A stretch of DNA of 64,000 nucleotides from Lysobacterales bacterium (GTDB taxonomy: Bacteria > Pseudomonadota > Gammaproteobacteria > Xanthomonadales > BPKI01). Positions within the stretch are counted from its first letter, which is position 1. Each line of letters opens with the position of its first letter. The translations under genes and the position numbers were made by a program. A model generated the notes under the pieces. That model worked only from the letters and a program-made list of their open reading frames with translations. It was not told the DNA's origin and made no database searches. This document shows, in pieces, positions 18,898 through 27,958 of the stretch. The DNA is taken from assembly GCA_026005055.1 (NCBI GenBank), contig BPKI01000001.1, positions 1,668,566 through 1,732,565 of the forward strand, given 5' to 3'.

Positions 18898-20942
18898 CAC
18901 AGGAAGCGCTCCCACCCCCGTTTGGGCTGGAATCGCTCGCCGTGACGGGCGGCCAGCGCCTCGAGCCGACTTTTCAGGGCCGCTGCGCCGGCGCTCTGCA
19001 GGTGGGCGATGGGGCCGCCTCGGAAGGGGGCGAAGCCGGTACCGAAGATGATGCCGGCATCGGCGAGTTCCTCATCCTCCACCACCCCTTCGGCGAGGCA
19101 GGCCACCGTCTCGTTGATGAGCGGCAGGATCAGACGGTCCTCGAGATCTTCCGGCGCCCGGTAGGCACGGTCGACCGGCGGCTTGACCGGCTTGCCCTCG
19201 CGCCACTCATAGAAACCTCGGCCGGTCTTGCGGCCGAGCCGCCCCTGCTCCAAGAGCGCTTCCAGCCCAGCAGGAACGCGAATGCCTAGAAAATCGGCGA
19301 GGATCCGACCGACCGCGGCAGCGACATCCAGGCCGACCTGATCGGCGAGTTCGATCGGTCCCATCGGCATGCCGAATGCCTTGGCGGCCCGATCGATGAG
19401 CGGGGCCGGTACGCCCTCTTGGTAGAGGAGCATGGCTTCGAGGAGATAAGGGAAGAGAACGCGGTTCACCAGGAAGCCGGTGCTGGGTGCCACCGGCAGC
19501 GGCAGCTTGTCGAGCGACTTGACGAAGGCGGCGGCGCGTTCGAGCCGCTCTGCGGGAAGCGCATCGTGGCGCACGACCTCGACCAGGGGCATGAGCGGCA
19601 CCGGATTGAAGAAGTGCAGGCCGAGGAACCGCCCCGGGTCGCTTCGGCCCTCGAGTAGTGCCGCCAATGGGATGCTCGAGGTATTGGTGGCGAGCAGGGC
19701 GTCGGCCTTCATCCGCGGCTCGATCGCCTCGTAAAGTTGCCGTTTGGCCTCGAGATTCTCGTAGATCGCCTCGATCACCAGATCGGCATCCGGGATCCCC
19801 TCGCCGTCCACGTCGGGGCGAAGCCTCGCCGATGCCTTGCGCCGCTGGTCGGGATCGCGCACGCGCTTCTCGAAGAGCTGACCGGCGCGCGCGATCGCCG
19901 CCTCGACCAGGCGCGCTTCGCGATCCTGGAGGGTGACGGAGAATCCCCGCAATGCCGCCCAGGCGGCGATGTCACCCCCCATCACCCCGGCACCGACCAC
20001 GTGTACGCGGGTGATTCCATGCGCTCGCTTGCCGCCGAGCCCTTTCAGTCGCTCCTGAAGGAAGAACACCCGCACCAGGTTGCGGGCAGTGGGCGTTGCG
20101 GCGAGCTCGGCCACGGCGCGGCGCTCGGCGCGGGCCATGCGCGCCGGATCGCCCCCGTGGCGGCGCCAGGTGTCGATCAGTTTGTAGGGTGCCGGGTAAT
20201 GCTCGCGCCGGACTTTGCTGCGCAGTCGGCGGCGGATGGCGAGGGCGATCATCGGACGAAGCGGCCAGGCGTTGCTCAGCCGCGCCCACAGGCGTCGACC
20301 GAGGGGACGGCTCGCCCCCTTGTGCGCGAGCGCGCGGGCGGCCTCGATCAGCGTCTCCGGCGGTGCGAGTCGGTCGACGAGACCGAGGCGCAGCGCTTCC
20401 TTAGGCCGCAACGCCCGGCCGGTGAGCATGAGATCGAGGGCGGCCGGAGCCCCAATGAGTTGCGGAAGCCGGGTGCTGCCGCCCCAGCCCGGCAAGATGC
20501 CGAGCCGGATCTCGGGCAAGCCGATGCGGGTGCCCTCCTCGTCGGCGGCGATCCGGTAGCGGCAAGCCAGCGCAAGCTCGGTGCCGCCGCCCATGCAGAA
20601 ACCGCGGATGGCGGCGACGGTCGGGCAGGGCAGCGTGGCGAGCCGGTCGAAGACGCGATGGCCGCGCTCGAGCGCCTCCCGGACTTCCTCAAGGTCTCGG
20701 TAACGAGTGAATTCGCGGATGTCGGCGCCGGCGATGAATCCCGAAGTCTTGCCCGAGGCGATGATCAGAGCGGTGGGCGGTTCGATCCTGAGGCGCTCCA
20801 AGACCGCTTCGAGTTCCTCCAGGACCTCCCGTCCGAGGGTGTTCACGTTCTCGCCGTGTCGGTCGAGCAGGAGCAGCACAGCGCCGTCGGCTTCGAGATG
20901 CGGTTTGAGGTGGCGCAAACGCAGACCATCGAGAGCAGGCAT
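18897..20942 (-). CDS. fadJ: Fatty-acid oxidation multifunctional protein, FadJ/FadB alpha-subunit type, about 681 aa
   Basis: Fused enoyl-CoA hydratase and 3-hydroxyacyl-CoA dehydrogenase of beta-oxidation. The N-terminal crotonase domain has the oxyanion-hole region FIAGADIREF and the catalytic stretch FCMGGGTELALACRYRIA...GLPEIRLGILPGWGG. The NAD domain starts at VHVVGAGVMGGDIAAWAALRG, and the dehydrogenase active site is at LGLHFFNPVPLMPLVEVV. Starts at 20942 and 20957 are both possible; 20942 has a GGTGAG ribosome binding site six bases upstream. The thiolase partner is not in the window. Confidence 0.9.
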   Translation of the reverse strand: MPALDGLRLRHLKPHLEADGAVLLLLDRHGENVNTLGREVLEELEAVLERLRIEPPTALIIASGKTSGFIAGADIREFTRYRDLEEVREALERGHRVFDRLATLPCPTVAAIRGFCMGGGTELALACRYRIAADEEGTRIGLPEIRLGILPGWGGSTRLPQLIGAPAALDLMLTGRALRPKEALRLGLVDRLAPPETLIEAARALAHKGASRPLGRRLWARLSNAWPLRPMIALAIRRRLRSKVRREHYPAPYKLIDTWRRHGGDPARMARAERRAVAELAATPTARNLVRVFFLQERLKGLGGKRAHGITRVHVVGAGVMGGDIAAWAALRGFSVTLQDREARLVEAAIARAGQLFEKRVRDPDQRRKASARLRPDVDGEGIPDADLVIEAIYENLEAKRQLYEAIEPRMKADALLATNTSSIPLAALLEGRSDPGRFLGLHFFNPVPLMPLVEVVRHDALPAERLERAAAFVKSLDKLPLPVAPSTGFLVNRVLFPYLLEAMLLYQEGVPAPLIDRAAKAFGMPMGPIELADQVGLDVAAAVGRILADFLGIRVPAGLEALLEQGRLGRKTGRGFYEWREGKPVKPPVDRAYRAPEDLEDRLILPLINETVACLAEGVVEDEELADAGIIFGTGFAPFRGGPIAHLQSAGAAALKSRLEALAARHGERFQPKRGWERFL

Positions 20943-20963
20943 CGGAAACTCACCCATGCTTTG

Positions 20964-20992
20964 GGAACTTCGCGGCTTTCGCCGAGGTCCGA
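20964..20992 (+). promoter_or_regulatory. Sigma-E/AlgU-type promoter upstream of rpoE
   Basis: GGAACTT (20964-20970) matches the sigma-E -35 consensus exactly. After 17 bases, TCCGA (20988-20992) matches TCTGA at four of five positions. It lies about 78 bases before the rpoE start, in the gap divergent from fadJ, and points to autoregulation as known for rpoE and algU. Confidence 0.65.
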
Positions 20993-21069
20993 GCCCTCGT
21001 CGCAAGTCACGCAAGGGCGCTATGATCGAAGGGGTGCTTCTGCCGGGTCAATCGTTGGAGGTTTCGCCG

Positions 21070-21753
21070 GTGCGGGAGCGTGCTCGCTCGGCTAAGATCG
21101 CGCGGCCCGTCGAAGACGTGCCGGTCCGGCCCCTCGATCGGGCCGACATCGAGACTCCGGCGAAGGGCGTGGGCGAGAACGAAATCGACCGAATGCTGGT
21201 CGAGCGCGTTCGCAAGGGCGAGCGCGCCGCCTTTGACGTGCTGGTGCGCAAGTATCAGCACCGCATCCTCCACGCGATCATGCGCTACGTGGGCGATCCG
21301 CACGAAGCCGAGGACGTCGCCCAGGAAACCTTTCTCAGGGCCTACCGGGCCATCGACGGCTTCCGGGGCGAGAGCAGTTTCTACACTTGGCTGTTCCGGA
21401 TCGCGGTCAACGCAGCGAAAAACTGGCTGGTGGCGCAAGGGCGCCGACCGCCCGGGGAAGACCTCGCCGCGGAGGACGCCGTCAACGTCGATTCGGCCCA
21501 TCGTCTGCGCGACCACGCCACGCCCGAAGGCGAGCTGATGCGGCAAGAAATCGAGCGGCTGGTCTACGAAACCGTCCGTTCCCTTCCCGAAGAGATTCGT
21601 CGTGCCTTGACCCTCCGTGAGGTCGAGGGACTGAGCTATGAGGAGATCGCCAAGGCGATGAACTGTCCCATCGGAACCGTGCGCTCTCGCATCTTCCGGG
21701 CGAGAGAGGCGATCGAACAACGGCTTCGGAGCGTGATGAACGATGGCGAGTAA
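21070..21753 (+). CDS. rpoE: RNA polymerase sigma-E (AlgU) factor, 227 aa
   Basis: Envelope-stress ECF sigma factor. The sigma-2 region spans FDVLVRKYQHRILHAIMRYVG...AEDVAQETFLRAYRAIDGFRGES and the sigma-4 helix-turn-helix is EGLSYEEIAKAMNCPIGTVRSRIFRARE. I chose GTG 21070 because GGAGG sits eight bases upstream; this adds about 35 residues ahead of the usual RpoE start near GENEIDRMLVERV. ATG 21022 in the same frame is less likely. Its 3' end overlaps rseA. The predicted sigma-E promoter upstream implies positive autoregulation. Confidence 0.93.
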   Translation: MRERARSAKIARPVEDVPVRPLDRADIETPAKGVGENEIDRMLVERVRKGERAAFDVLVRKYQHRILHAIMRYVGDPHEAEDVAQETFLRAYRAIDGFRGESSFYTWLFRIAVNAAKNWLVAQGRRPPGEDLAAEDAVNVDSAHRLRDHATPEGELMRQEIERLVYETVRSLPEEIRRALTLREVEGLSYEEIAKAMNCPIGTVRSRIFRAREAIEQRLRSVMNDGE

Positions 21754-22405
21754 TGAGCACATGAGCGAGGCTCGGAACTCGGATTTCGCCGAATCCCTCT
21801 CGGTTTTCTTCGATGGAGAGATCGAGCGCGACGCGGCTCGCTTCGTGATCCGTCGGCTGGAGAGCGATGCGGAAGCCCGTGCCAAGTTGGAGCGCATGGC
21901 CCTGATCGGCGCCTGTCTGCGTGGCGAGCTGGTGTCGGGCCGTCGGCCCTCCCTCGCCGATCGAGTCGCAGCCGGTCTGGCGGCCGAGGAGCGTGAATGG
22001 CGCCGTCGGCGGAATCTCTGGTGGCGTTGGCCCATCGGCATCGCCGCCGCCGCCTCCGTGGCGGCCGTGGTCCTGCTCGGGGGGGGACCGGCTCCGATGC
22101 CGCAATCGCCGGTGACCGGGCTGGCCGCGTCCCCGCCCGCGGTCGCCGCTGGCTCGCGCTCGGATGCGCGGCTGCCCGGCGCCGTACCCCCGCCGCTCGT
22201 CGAGCTGCGCACGGCGAGCTGGATGCCCGATGGGCACCGCTCCCCGATGCAGAATCGCTGGCTCCTCGCGACCGAGCCTCCGGCCTACCTGCGTCTCCTC
22301 AGAACCGATCCGCTCGCGCCGTCGCTGGGGCAGGGCGCCGTGCCGGCGAGCTTCTCGCGTCCGCTCCAGGCGGAATCCGCGCGCGAGCAGGATCCTCGGC
22401 GTTGA
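21743..22405 (+). CDS. rseA: Anti-sigma-E factor, RseA/MucA type, 220 aa
   Basis: Inner-membrane protein that holds sigma-E inactive until it is proteolysed after envelope stress. The N-terminal cytoplasmic RseA domain (ESLSVFFDGEIERDAARFVIRRLESD) is followed by a basic stretch (REWRRRRNLWWRW), a single membrane span at about residues 95-113 and a Pro/Ala-rich periplasmic part. ATG 21743 lies within the last codons of rpoE, so the two are coupled and made in matched amounts. No RseB/MucB gene follows, which is unusual for this operon. Confidence 0.87.
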   Translation: MASNEHMSEARNSDFAESLSVFFDGEIERDAARFVIRRLESDAEARAKLERMALIGACLRGELVSGRRPSLADRVAAGLAAEEREWRRRRNLWWRWPIGIAAAASVAAVVLLGGGPAPMPQSPVTGLAASPPAVAAGSRSDARLPGAVPPPLVELRTASWMPDGHRSPMQNRWLLATEPPAYLRLLRTDPLAPSLGQGAVPASFSRPLQAESAREQDPRR

Positions 22406-22424
22406 CCCTTTCTCGCGGCCTTGA

Positions 22425-22715
22425 ATGAAGGAGTTCTGCGCCCCACCGAATGAGGGTCGGTGCGTCGGGCGATGCCTGCCGAGGGCTCGGCCGCTTCAGG
22501 GCTTGCCGTGGTCGGCTTGTGCTTTGCTCCTCGCGCTACCACTCGCTGCGGTGGCCGGAAGCCTCTTGGCCGCGGAGCTCGGGGCGCACGCCGATGCGGG
22601 CGCTCTGCTGGGCGTACTGCTCGCCGCGGTGATCGTCCGAAGTGTCCGCCGGAATCCCGATTCTCCTCAGGTGTCCCGTTTCCGAACCGAGAACTCGAAT
22701 CCATGTCCACGATGA
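22425..22715 (+). CDS. Small two-span membrane protein, possibly RseC/MucC-like, 96 aa
   Basis: Two hydrophobic helices (ACALLLALPLAAVAGSLLAA and AGALLGVLLAAVIVRSV) end in an Arg-rich cytoplasmic tail. This resembles the membrane half of RseC/MucC, which occupies the same operon in relatives. The N-terminus has three Cys (FCAPP, RCVGRC) but is much shorter than the Cys-rich domain of RseC. Its stop overlaps the mucD start by four bases (ATGA), evidence that it is translated. Alternatives are a degenerate RseC or a chance frame. Confidence 0.5.
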   Translation: MKEFCAPPNEGRCVGRCLPRARPLQGLPWSACALLLALPLAAVAGSLLAAELGAHADAGALLGVLLAAVIVRSVRRNPDSPQVSRFRTENSNPCPR

Positions 22716-24112
22716 TCCGCCTGAAAACCTTCCTCGCTCTTCTGCTCCTGTTTCAAGGCCTGGCCGGTGCGGCGCTCATCGCTCCGGATTTCACCGCCAT
22801 CGTCGAGCGCACGGCGCCGGCGGTGGTCAACATCGAGGCGATCCGCACTGCCGGGCGTGAGCCGCAAGGCTTCGGTCCTTCCGGGGAAATGGAGGAATTG
22901 TTCCGCCGTTTCTTCGGCGAGCCGGGTCTGCCGCAGATGCCGATTCCGCGCGACCAAGTCTCCTCCGGCTCGGGTTTCATCATCACGCCCGATGGTTTCG
23001 TCCTCACCAATCATCACGTGGTGGACGGTGCCGACCGGGTGGTGGTCAAGATGGCCGACCGACGTGAGTTCGACGCCCGCATCGTCGGTACCGATCCCGC
23101 CAGCGACGTCGCGCTGCTCAAGATCGAGGCGAGCGATCTGCCGACCCTCAAGCTCGGCGATTCGAGCAAGCTGAAGCCGGGCGAGTGGGTGATCGCGATC
23201 GGCTCTCCCTTCGGCTTCGAGCACTCGGTGACGGCGGGGGTGGTGAGCGGAACGGGTCGCAGCGTGGGTTCCGGGCAGCAGTACGTGCCCTTCATCCAGA
23301 CCGACGTGCCGATCAACCGCGGCAACTCCGGAGGGCCTCTCATCAACATGGCCGGCGAGGCGGTGGGGATCAACTCGCAGATCTTCTCCAACACCGGTGG
23401 TTTCATGGGGCTGAGCTTCGCGGTGCCGATCGAGGTGGCGCGCAACGTCGCTGACCAGATCCGTGAGAAAGGTCGGGTCATCCGCGGGCGCCTCGGCGTC
23501 AACATCCAGGAAGTTACCCGCGAGTTCGCCAAGACCCTCGGTCTCGAGCGGCCGCGCGGTGCACTCGTGAGCGGGATCGTTCCGGGCAGCGCGGCCGAAA
23601 AGGCAGGGATTCGGGTCCAGGACGTGATCCTCTCGTTCAATGGGCGCGAGATCCTTCGTTCCTCCGAGCTTCCGCCGCTGGTGGGGGCCACGCCGCCGGG
23701 GACGCGCGCCGAAGTCGAGGTTTTCCGCGATGGTCGGGTGCGCAAGCTCACCGTGGTGGTGGACGAGCTTCCTGCCGAGGGCGCTCTGGCCGCTTCGGGC
23801 TCGCGCTCCGGCGGCGGTGCTGCCGCCGGTCGTCTCGGAATCGTGGTCGAGGCGCTCACGGCCGAGCAACGCGAGCGCTTGGGCCTCAAGCAGGACGAGG
23901 GCGTCCTGATCGCCGGCGTCTCGGGGGCTGCGGCTCGCGCCGGGCTTCGCCCGGGCGACATCGTGCTGATGGTCGGACGGGATAAGGTCGGCTCCCCAGC
24001 CGAGTTCGAGCGCCGCACCCGGGGCGTGAAGCCGGGCGATACGGTGATGCTGCTCGTGCGTCGCGGCGATCAGACGGTGTTCTTCGCGGTCACACCGCGA
24101 GAGCAGGACTGA
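22712..24112 (+). CDS. mucD: Periplasmic serine protease, DegQ/MucD (HtrA) family, 466 aa
   Basis: Quality-control protease and chaperone of the periplasm. A signal peptide ([21 protein letters not shown]) is followed by a trypsin-like domain with His in [11 protein letters not shown], Asp in [11 protein letters not shown] and Ser in [10 protein letters not shown]. Two PDZ domains complete the protein ([11 protein letters not shown] onward, and [10 protein letters not shown] onward). ATG 22712 forms an ATGA overlap with the preceding small gene; ATG 22703 is also possible. Its place at the end of the rpoE-rseA operon makes it MucD-like and a sigma-E target. Confidence 0.93.
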   Translation: MIRLKTFLALLLLFQGLAGAALIAPDFTAIVERTAPAVVNIEAIRTAGREPQGFGPSGEMEELFRRFFGEPGLPQMPIPRDQVSSGSGFIITPDGFVLTNHHVVDGADRVVVKMADRREFDARIVGTDPASDVALLKIEASDLPTLKLGDSSKLKPGEWVIAIGSPFGFEHSVTAGVVSGTGRSVGSGQQYVPFIQTDVPINRGNSGGPLINMAGEAVGINSQIFSNTGGFMGLSFAVPIEVARNVADQIREKGRVIRGRLGVNIQEVTREFAKTLGLERPRGALVSGIVPGSAAEKAGIRVQDVILSFNGREILRSSELPPLVGATPPGTRAEVEVFRDGRVRKLTVVVDELPAEGALAASGSRSGGGAAAGRLGIVVEALTAEQRERLGLKQDEGVLIAGVSGAAARAGLRPGDIVLMVGRDKVGSPAEFERRTRGVKPGDTVMLLVRRGDQTVFFAVTPREQD

Positions 24113-24148
24113 AGCCGACCGACGCCTTCCTGCATAATGGCGTGTTGA

Positions 24149-24177
24149 AGCGCCCGCCGGTGACCCCGGCGGGCGCT
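24149..24177 (+). promoter_or_regulatory. Strong hairpin between mucD and lepA
   Basis: A perfect 12-bp stem AGCGCCCGCCGG (24149-24160) / CCGGCGGGCGCT (24166-24177) with a 5-base loop, 37 bases after the mucD stop and 22 bases before the lepA start. There is no T tract. It may be a weak terminator of the sigma-E operon or a structure in the lepA leader; CATAAT at 24133-24138 could be a -10 box for the latter. Confidence 0.4.
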
Positions 24178-24198
24178 GCCTTGACCGTTTTCCTCGAC

Positions 24199-25995
24199 AT
24201 GGACCACATCCGCAATTTCTCGATCATCGCCCACGTCGACCACGGCAAATCGACGCTGGCCGACCGTTTCATCGAGATCTGCGGAGGGCTGAGCGAGCGG
24301 GAGATGGAGGATCAGGTCCTCGATTCGAACCCGATCGAGCGGGAACGCGGGATCACGATCAAGGCGCAGGCGGTGTCGCTTCCCTACCGCGCCGAGGATG
24401 GGCGGGAATACTTGCTCAACTTCATCGACACCCCCGGACACGTGGACTTTTCCTACGAGGTCAGCCGCTCCCTGGCGGCCTGCGAGGGTGCTTTGCTGAT
24501 CGTGGACGCCGCTCAGGGGGTCGAGGCGCAGAGCGTGGCCAACTGCTACACGGCGATCGAACAGGGGCTCGAGATCATCCCGGTGCTCAACAAGATCGAC
24601 TTGCCCACCGCCGATCCCGACCGCGTGCGGCGCGAGATCGAGGAGGTGATCGGACTGGATGCCTCCGGGGCCATCGAGGTCAGCGCCAAGACCGGTCAGA
24701 ACGTGCGTGTGGTCCTCGAGGCGATCGTCTCGCGTATCCCCCCGCCGCGCCCACGCGATTGCGAGGCGCTCCAGGCCCTCATCATCGATTCGTGGTTCGA
24801 CAACTATCTCGGCGTCGTCTCCTTGGTGCGGGTCATGCAAGGGGAGATTCGGCGCGGCGACCGCATCCTCGTGATGTCCACCGGCAGGAGCTACGAAGTG
24901 GACCAGGTCGGGGTTTTCACGCCCAAGCGCCAGCCGCGCGAACGGCTTGGTCCGGGAGAGGTCGGTTTCGTCTGCGCCTCGATCAAAGACATCCACGGTG
25001 CGCCGGTCGGCGATACCCTGACCGAGGCGGCTCGGCCGGCACCCAAGCCGCTGCCCGGCTTCCGCCGGATCCAGCCACGGGTCTTCGCCGGTCTGTTTCC
25101 CAGCGAGGCGGACGGTTTTCCGGCTCTGCGCGACGCCTTGGAGAAGCTCGCCCTCAACGACGCATCGCTTCAGTTCGAGCCGGAGAGCTCGGAAGCGATG
25201 GGCTTCGGCTTTCGCTGCGGTTTCCTTGGTCTGCTGCACATGGAGATCGTGCAAGAGCGGCTGGAGCGGGAGTACGACATCGATCTCGTCACCACTGCGC
25301 CGACGGTGGTTTACGAGGTGGCGCTCACCGACGGCACGGTGCTCACTCTGGACAATCCCGCCAAGCTCCCGCCGCCGAACAAGATCGCCGAGATCCGCGA
25401 GCCGATCATCCTCGCGCAGATCCTGACGCCGCCGGAACACGTGGGAGCGGTGATCACCCTGTGCGAGGAGAAGCGCGGTGCACAGAAGGACATCCGCTAC
25501 TACGGCACCCAGGTGCAGATCGCCTACGAATTGCCGCTCGCGGAGGTGGTGCTCGATTTCTTCGACCGCCTGAAGTCGGTCTCGCGTGGTTATGCCTCCT
25601 TGGACTATCACTTTCTGCGCTACCAAGCGGGTCCCTTCGTTCGACTGGACATCCTGATCAACGGCGAGCGCGTGGACGCGCTCAGCCTGATCGTCCACCG
25701 TTCGCTGGCCGAGCGGCGCGGACGGGAGCTGGTCGAACGCATGCGTGAGTTGATCCCGCGGCAGCTCTTCGACGTGGCCATCCAGGCCGCGATCGGTTCG
25801 CAGATCATCGCCCGCTCCACGGTCAAGGCGCTGCGCAAGAACGTGCTCGCCAAGTGCTACGGCGGTGACGTGACCCGCAAGCGCAAGCTGCTCGAGAAAC
25901 AAAAGGCCGGCAAAAAGCGCATGAAGCAGGTGGGGAAGGTCGACATCCCGCAAGAGGCATTCCTCGCCTTGCTCAGCGTCGAACCCCGTCAATGA
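24199..25995 (+). CDS. lepA: Elongation factor 4 (LepA), 598 aa
   Basis: Ribosome-associated translational GTPase. P-loop [14 protein letters not shown], the switch region [25 protein letters not shown] and [10 protein letters not shown] are all intact. The C-terminal EF4-specific domain includes [38 protein letters not shown]. The start at ATG 24199 gives [19 protein letters not shown] and 598 residues, as in E. coli (599). It heads lepA-lepB-DUF4845-rnc-era-recO. Confidence 0.98.
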   Translation: MDHIRNFSIIAHVDHGKSTLADRFIEICGGLSEREMEDQVLDSNPIERERGITIKAQAVSLPYRAEDGREYLLNFIDTPGHVDFSYEVSRSLAACEGALLIVDAAQGVEAQSVANCYTAIEQGLEIIPVLNKIDLPTADPDRVRREIEEVIGLDASGAIEVSAKTGQNVRVVLEAIVSRIPPPRPRDCEALQALIIDSWFDNYLGVVSLVRVMQGEIRRGDRILVMSTGRSYEVDQVGVFTPKRQPRERLGPGEVGFVCASIKDIHGAPVGDTLTEAARPAPKPLPGFRRIQPRVFAGLFPSEADGFPALRDALEKLALNDASLQFEPESSEAMGFGFRCGFLGLLHMEIVQERLEREYDIDLVTTAPTVVYEVALTDGTVLTLDNPAKLPPPNKIAEIREPIILAQILTPPEHVGAVITLCEEKRGAQKDIRYYGTQVQIAYELPLAEVVLDFFDRLKSVSRGYASLDYHFLRYQAGPFVRLDILINGERVDALSLIVHRSLAERRGRELVERMRELIPRQLFDVAIQAAIGSQIIARSTVKALRKNVLAKCYGGDVTRKRKLLEKQKAGKKRMKQVGKVDIPQEAFLALLSVEPRQ

Positions 25996-26026
25996 GTCTT
26001 CGGGAAGTTTCCCGTCCACCTCGACG

Positions 26027-26827
26027 ATGCATCTCGATTTCGCGCTGATCCTCGTCCTGTTGACGTTCGTCTCGGGCGCCATCTGGGCGCTCGATCGCCT
26101 TTTCTTCGCGCCGCGGCGTGCGCGTCTGGCTCAGTCGGGCACCAAGCAAAGGGTGCGCGAGCCGACGATCGTGGAGTACTCGCGCTCGCTCTTTCCGGTC
26201 TTCCTCATCGTTTTGCTGCTACGCTCCTTTCTCGCGGAGCCCTTCCGCATTCCCTCGAGTTCGATGCTGCCCACCCTCGAGGTCGGGGATTTCATCCTGG
26301 TCAACAAGTTCGCCTACGGGCTCAGGCTTCCTGTGCTGGAATGGGAGTTCCTGCGCATCGGCCGTCCTCGACGCGGCGACGTGGTGGTCTTCCGCTATCC
26401 GCTCAATCCCCGCGAGGACTACATCAAGCGCGTGGTGGGTATCCCCGGGGACGTGGTCGAATACCGCGGCAAGCGGCTCTGGGTGAACGGCGAAGAGCTC
26501 CGCTATGAACCGGTGGGCATCTACACGGCGAGCGGCGATCCCGGCAACGATGGGGCCGAAAGGCTCTTGGAAGATCTCGGAGGCGTTCGGCACGAGATCC
26601 TGGTGAATCCGCGGGTTCCCCCAGGTGCGGTTCGTGAGGGTCGCTGGACGCTCGGCGAAGGCGAGTATTTCGTGTTGGGCGACAACCGTGACAACAGTCA
26701 GGACAGCCGCGTCTGGGGGCCGGTGCCCGAGACCCATCTCAAGGGACGCGCCTTCCTGATCTGGATGCATTGGAACGGTCGCCGCGGTGGCATCGATTTC
26801 GAGCGAATCGGTAAAGTGATCCGATGA
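26027..26827 (+). CDS. lepB: Signal peptidase I, 266 aa
   Basis: Cleaves signal peptides of exported proteins at the outer face of the inner membrane. Two N-terminal membrane spans (ALILVLLTFVSGAIW and FPVFLIVLLLRSFLA) precede the catalytic Ser in IPSSSMLPTLEVGD and Lys in EDYIKRVVGIPGD. The late motif YFVLGDNRDNSQDSRVWG is complete. Its stop overlaps ATG 26824, just ahead of the DUF4845 gene. Confidence 0.96.
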   Translation: MHLDFALILVLLTFVSGAIWALDRLFFAPRRARLAQSGTKQRVREPTIVEYSRSLFPVFLIVLLLRSFLAEPFRIPSSSMLPTLEVGDFILVNKFAYGLRLPVLEWEFLRIGRPRRGDVVVFRYPLNPREDYIKRVVGIPGDVVEYRGKRLWVNGEELRYEPVGIYTASGDPGNDGAERLLEDLGGVRHEILVNPRVPPGAVREGRWTLGEGEYFVLGDNRDNSQDSRVWGPVPETHLKGRAFLIWMHWNGRRGGIDFERIGKVIR

Positions 26828-26850
26828 ATCCTCTCAAGAACGGAGCCCTC

Positions 26851-27240
26851 ATGAAAACCCCGCAGCACAAGAATCGAGGCCTCACCCTCCTCGGTTTCCT
26901 GATCCTCCTCGGCGTGCTCGGCTTCTTCGCCTACCTGGCGATGCGGCTGATCCCGATTTACCTCGAGTTCTATACCGTCTCGGCGGCGATGGACAAGGTC
27001 CGCTCGGAAGTCGGCATGCAGAACGCCTCCCCGCTCGAAGTGCGCAAGGCTTTCATGAAATACCTCGAGGTCGATTACGTCTCCTCGATCGAGGAGCAGC
27101 ACGTCGTGGTCTCCCGCGAGCGGGGACGGCCCGTGCTGCGGGTCCGGTATCAGATCGAAAGACCCTTCATCGACAAGATCTATCTGGTCGGCAAGTTCGA
27201 TCGCTCGGTCGAGATCACCGGTCGGCCGGGCGGCGATTGA
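26851..27240 (+). CDS. DUF4845 membrane protein, about 129 aa
   Basis: Conserved gene of unknown function found between lepB and rnc in many gammaproteobacteria, as here. One N-terminal membrane helix (LTLLGFLILLGVLGFFAYLAM) is followed by a small periplasmic domain ending in YQIERPFIDKIYLVGKFDRSVEI. ATG 26851 is preceded by GGAG at five bases; the alternative ATG 26824 overlaps the lepB stop (ATGA) and would add nine residues. Confidence 0.85.
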   Translation: MKTPQHKNRGLTLLGFLILLGVLGFFAYLAMRLIPIYLEFYTVSAAMDKVRSEVGMQNASPLEVRKAFMKYLEVDYVSSIEEQHVVVSRERGRPVLRVRYQIERPFIDKIYLVGKFDRSVEITGRPGGD

Positions 27241-27250
27241 TCGAGGAGGC

Positions 27251-27958
27251 ATGAGCATCAGGGCTCGGGCCGACGCCGTGCGGGATTCCTTGCCGGGGAT
27301 TCCCCATCGCTTCCGCGAGCCTCGACTGCTCTCGCAGGCGCTGCGGCACCGGAGCGCGGGTTCTCCTCACAATGAGAGACTGGAGTTCCTGGGCGACGGC
27401 TTGCTCGCCGCCATCACCGCCGAGCTGCTCTACCAACGCTACCCGAGTGCCGACGAAGGACGTCTCAGCCGTCTGCGCAGCCGCCTGGTCCGAGGAGAGA
27501 CCCTGTCTCGGGTAGCGCGGAGGATCGGACTCGGCGATCACCTCGAACTCGGTGCCGGGGAGCTCGCGAGCGGCGGCTTTCGGCGCGATTCGATCCTCGC
27601 CGATGCGCTCGAGGCGGTGATTGCCGCGGTATACCTCGATGCCGGCTGGAGGGCATGCGCCGCGACGGTGGGCGTACTGCTCGAGCCCGAACTCGATTCT
27701 CTCGCCTCCGAGGGGGATGAGAAGGACGCGAAATCGCGGCTGCAGGAGTGGCTGCAGGGTCGGCGTCTGGCGCTTCCGCGATATCGCTTGATCAGCGAGG
27801 AAGGCCCCGACCATGCACGTTGCTACACCGTCGAATGCGAGGCCGGGGAGCCGCCGCTTCGCGCAAGCGGACGCGGTCGCTCGCGCCGCGAGGCGGAACA
27901 GGCTGCGGCGGAGGCCCTGCTCGCGCGGCTTCTTCAGGCCGATGAGCGCCGTGACTGA
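27251..27958 (+). CDS. rnc: Ribonuclease III, 235 aa
   Basis: Double-strand-specific endoribonuclease for rRNA processing and mRNA turnover. The catalytic signature NERLEFLGDGLLAA and the second acidic segment DSILADALEAVIAAVYLDAG are present. The C-terminal double-stranded-RNA-binding domain starts at DAKSRLQEWLQG. It overlaps era by 17 bases, the usual coupling of these two genes. Confidence 0.96.
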   Translation: MSIRARADAVRDSLPGIPHRFREPRLLSQALRHRSAGSPHNERLEFLGDGLLAAITAELLYQRYPSADEGRLSRLRSRLVRGETLSRVARRIGLGDHLELGAGELASGGFRRDSILADALEAVIAAVYLDAGWRACAATVGVLLEPELDSLASEGDEKDAKSRLQEWLQGRRLALPRYRLISEEGPDHARCYTVECEAGEPPLRASGRGRSRREAEQAAAEALLARLLQADERRD

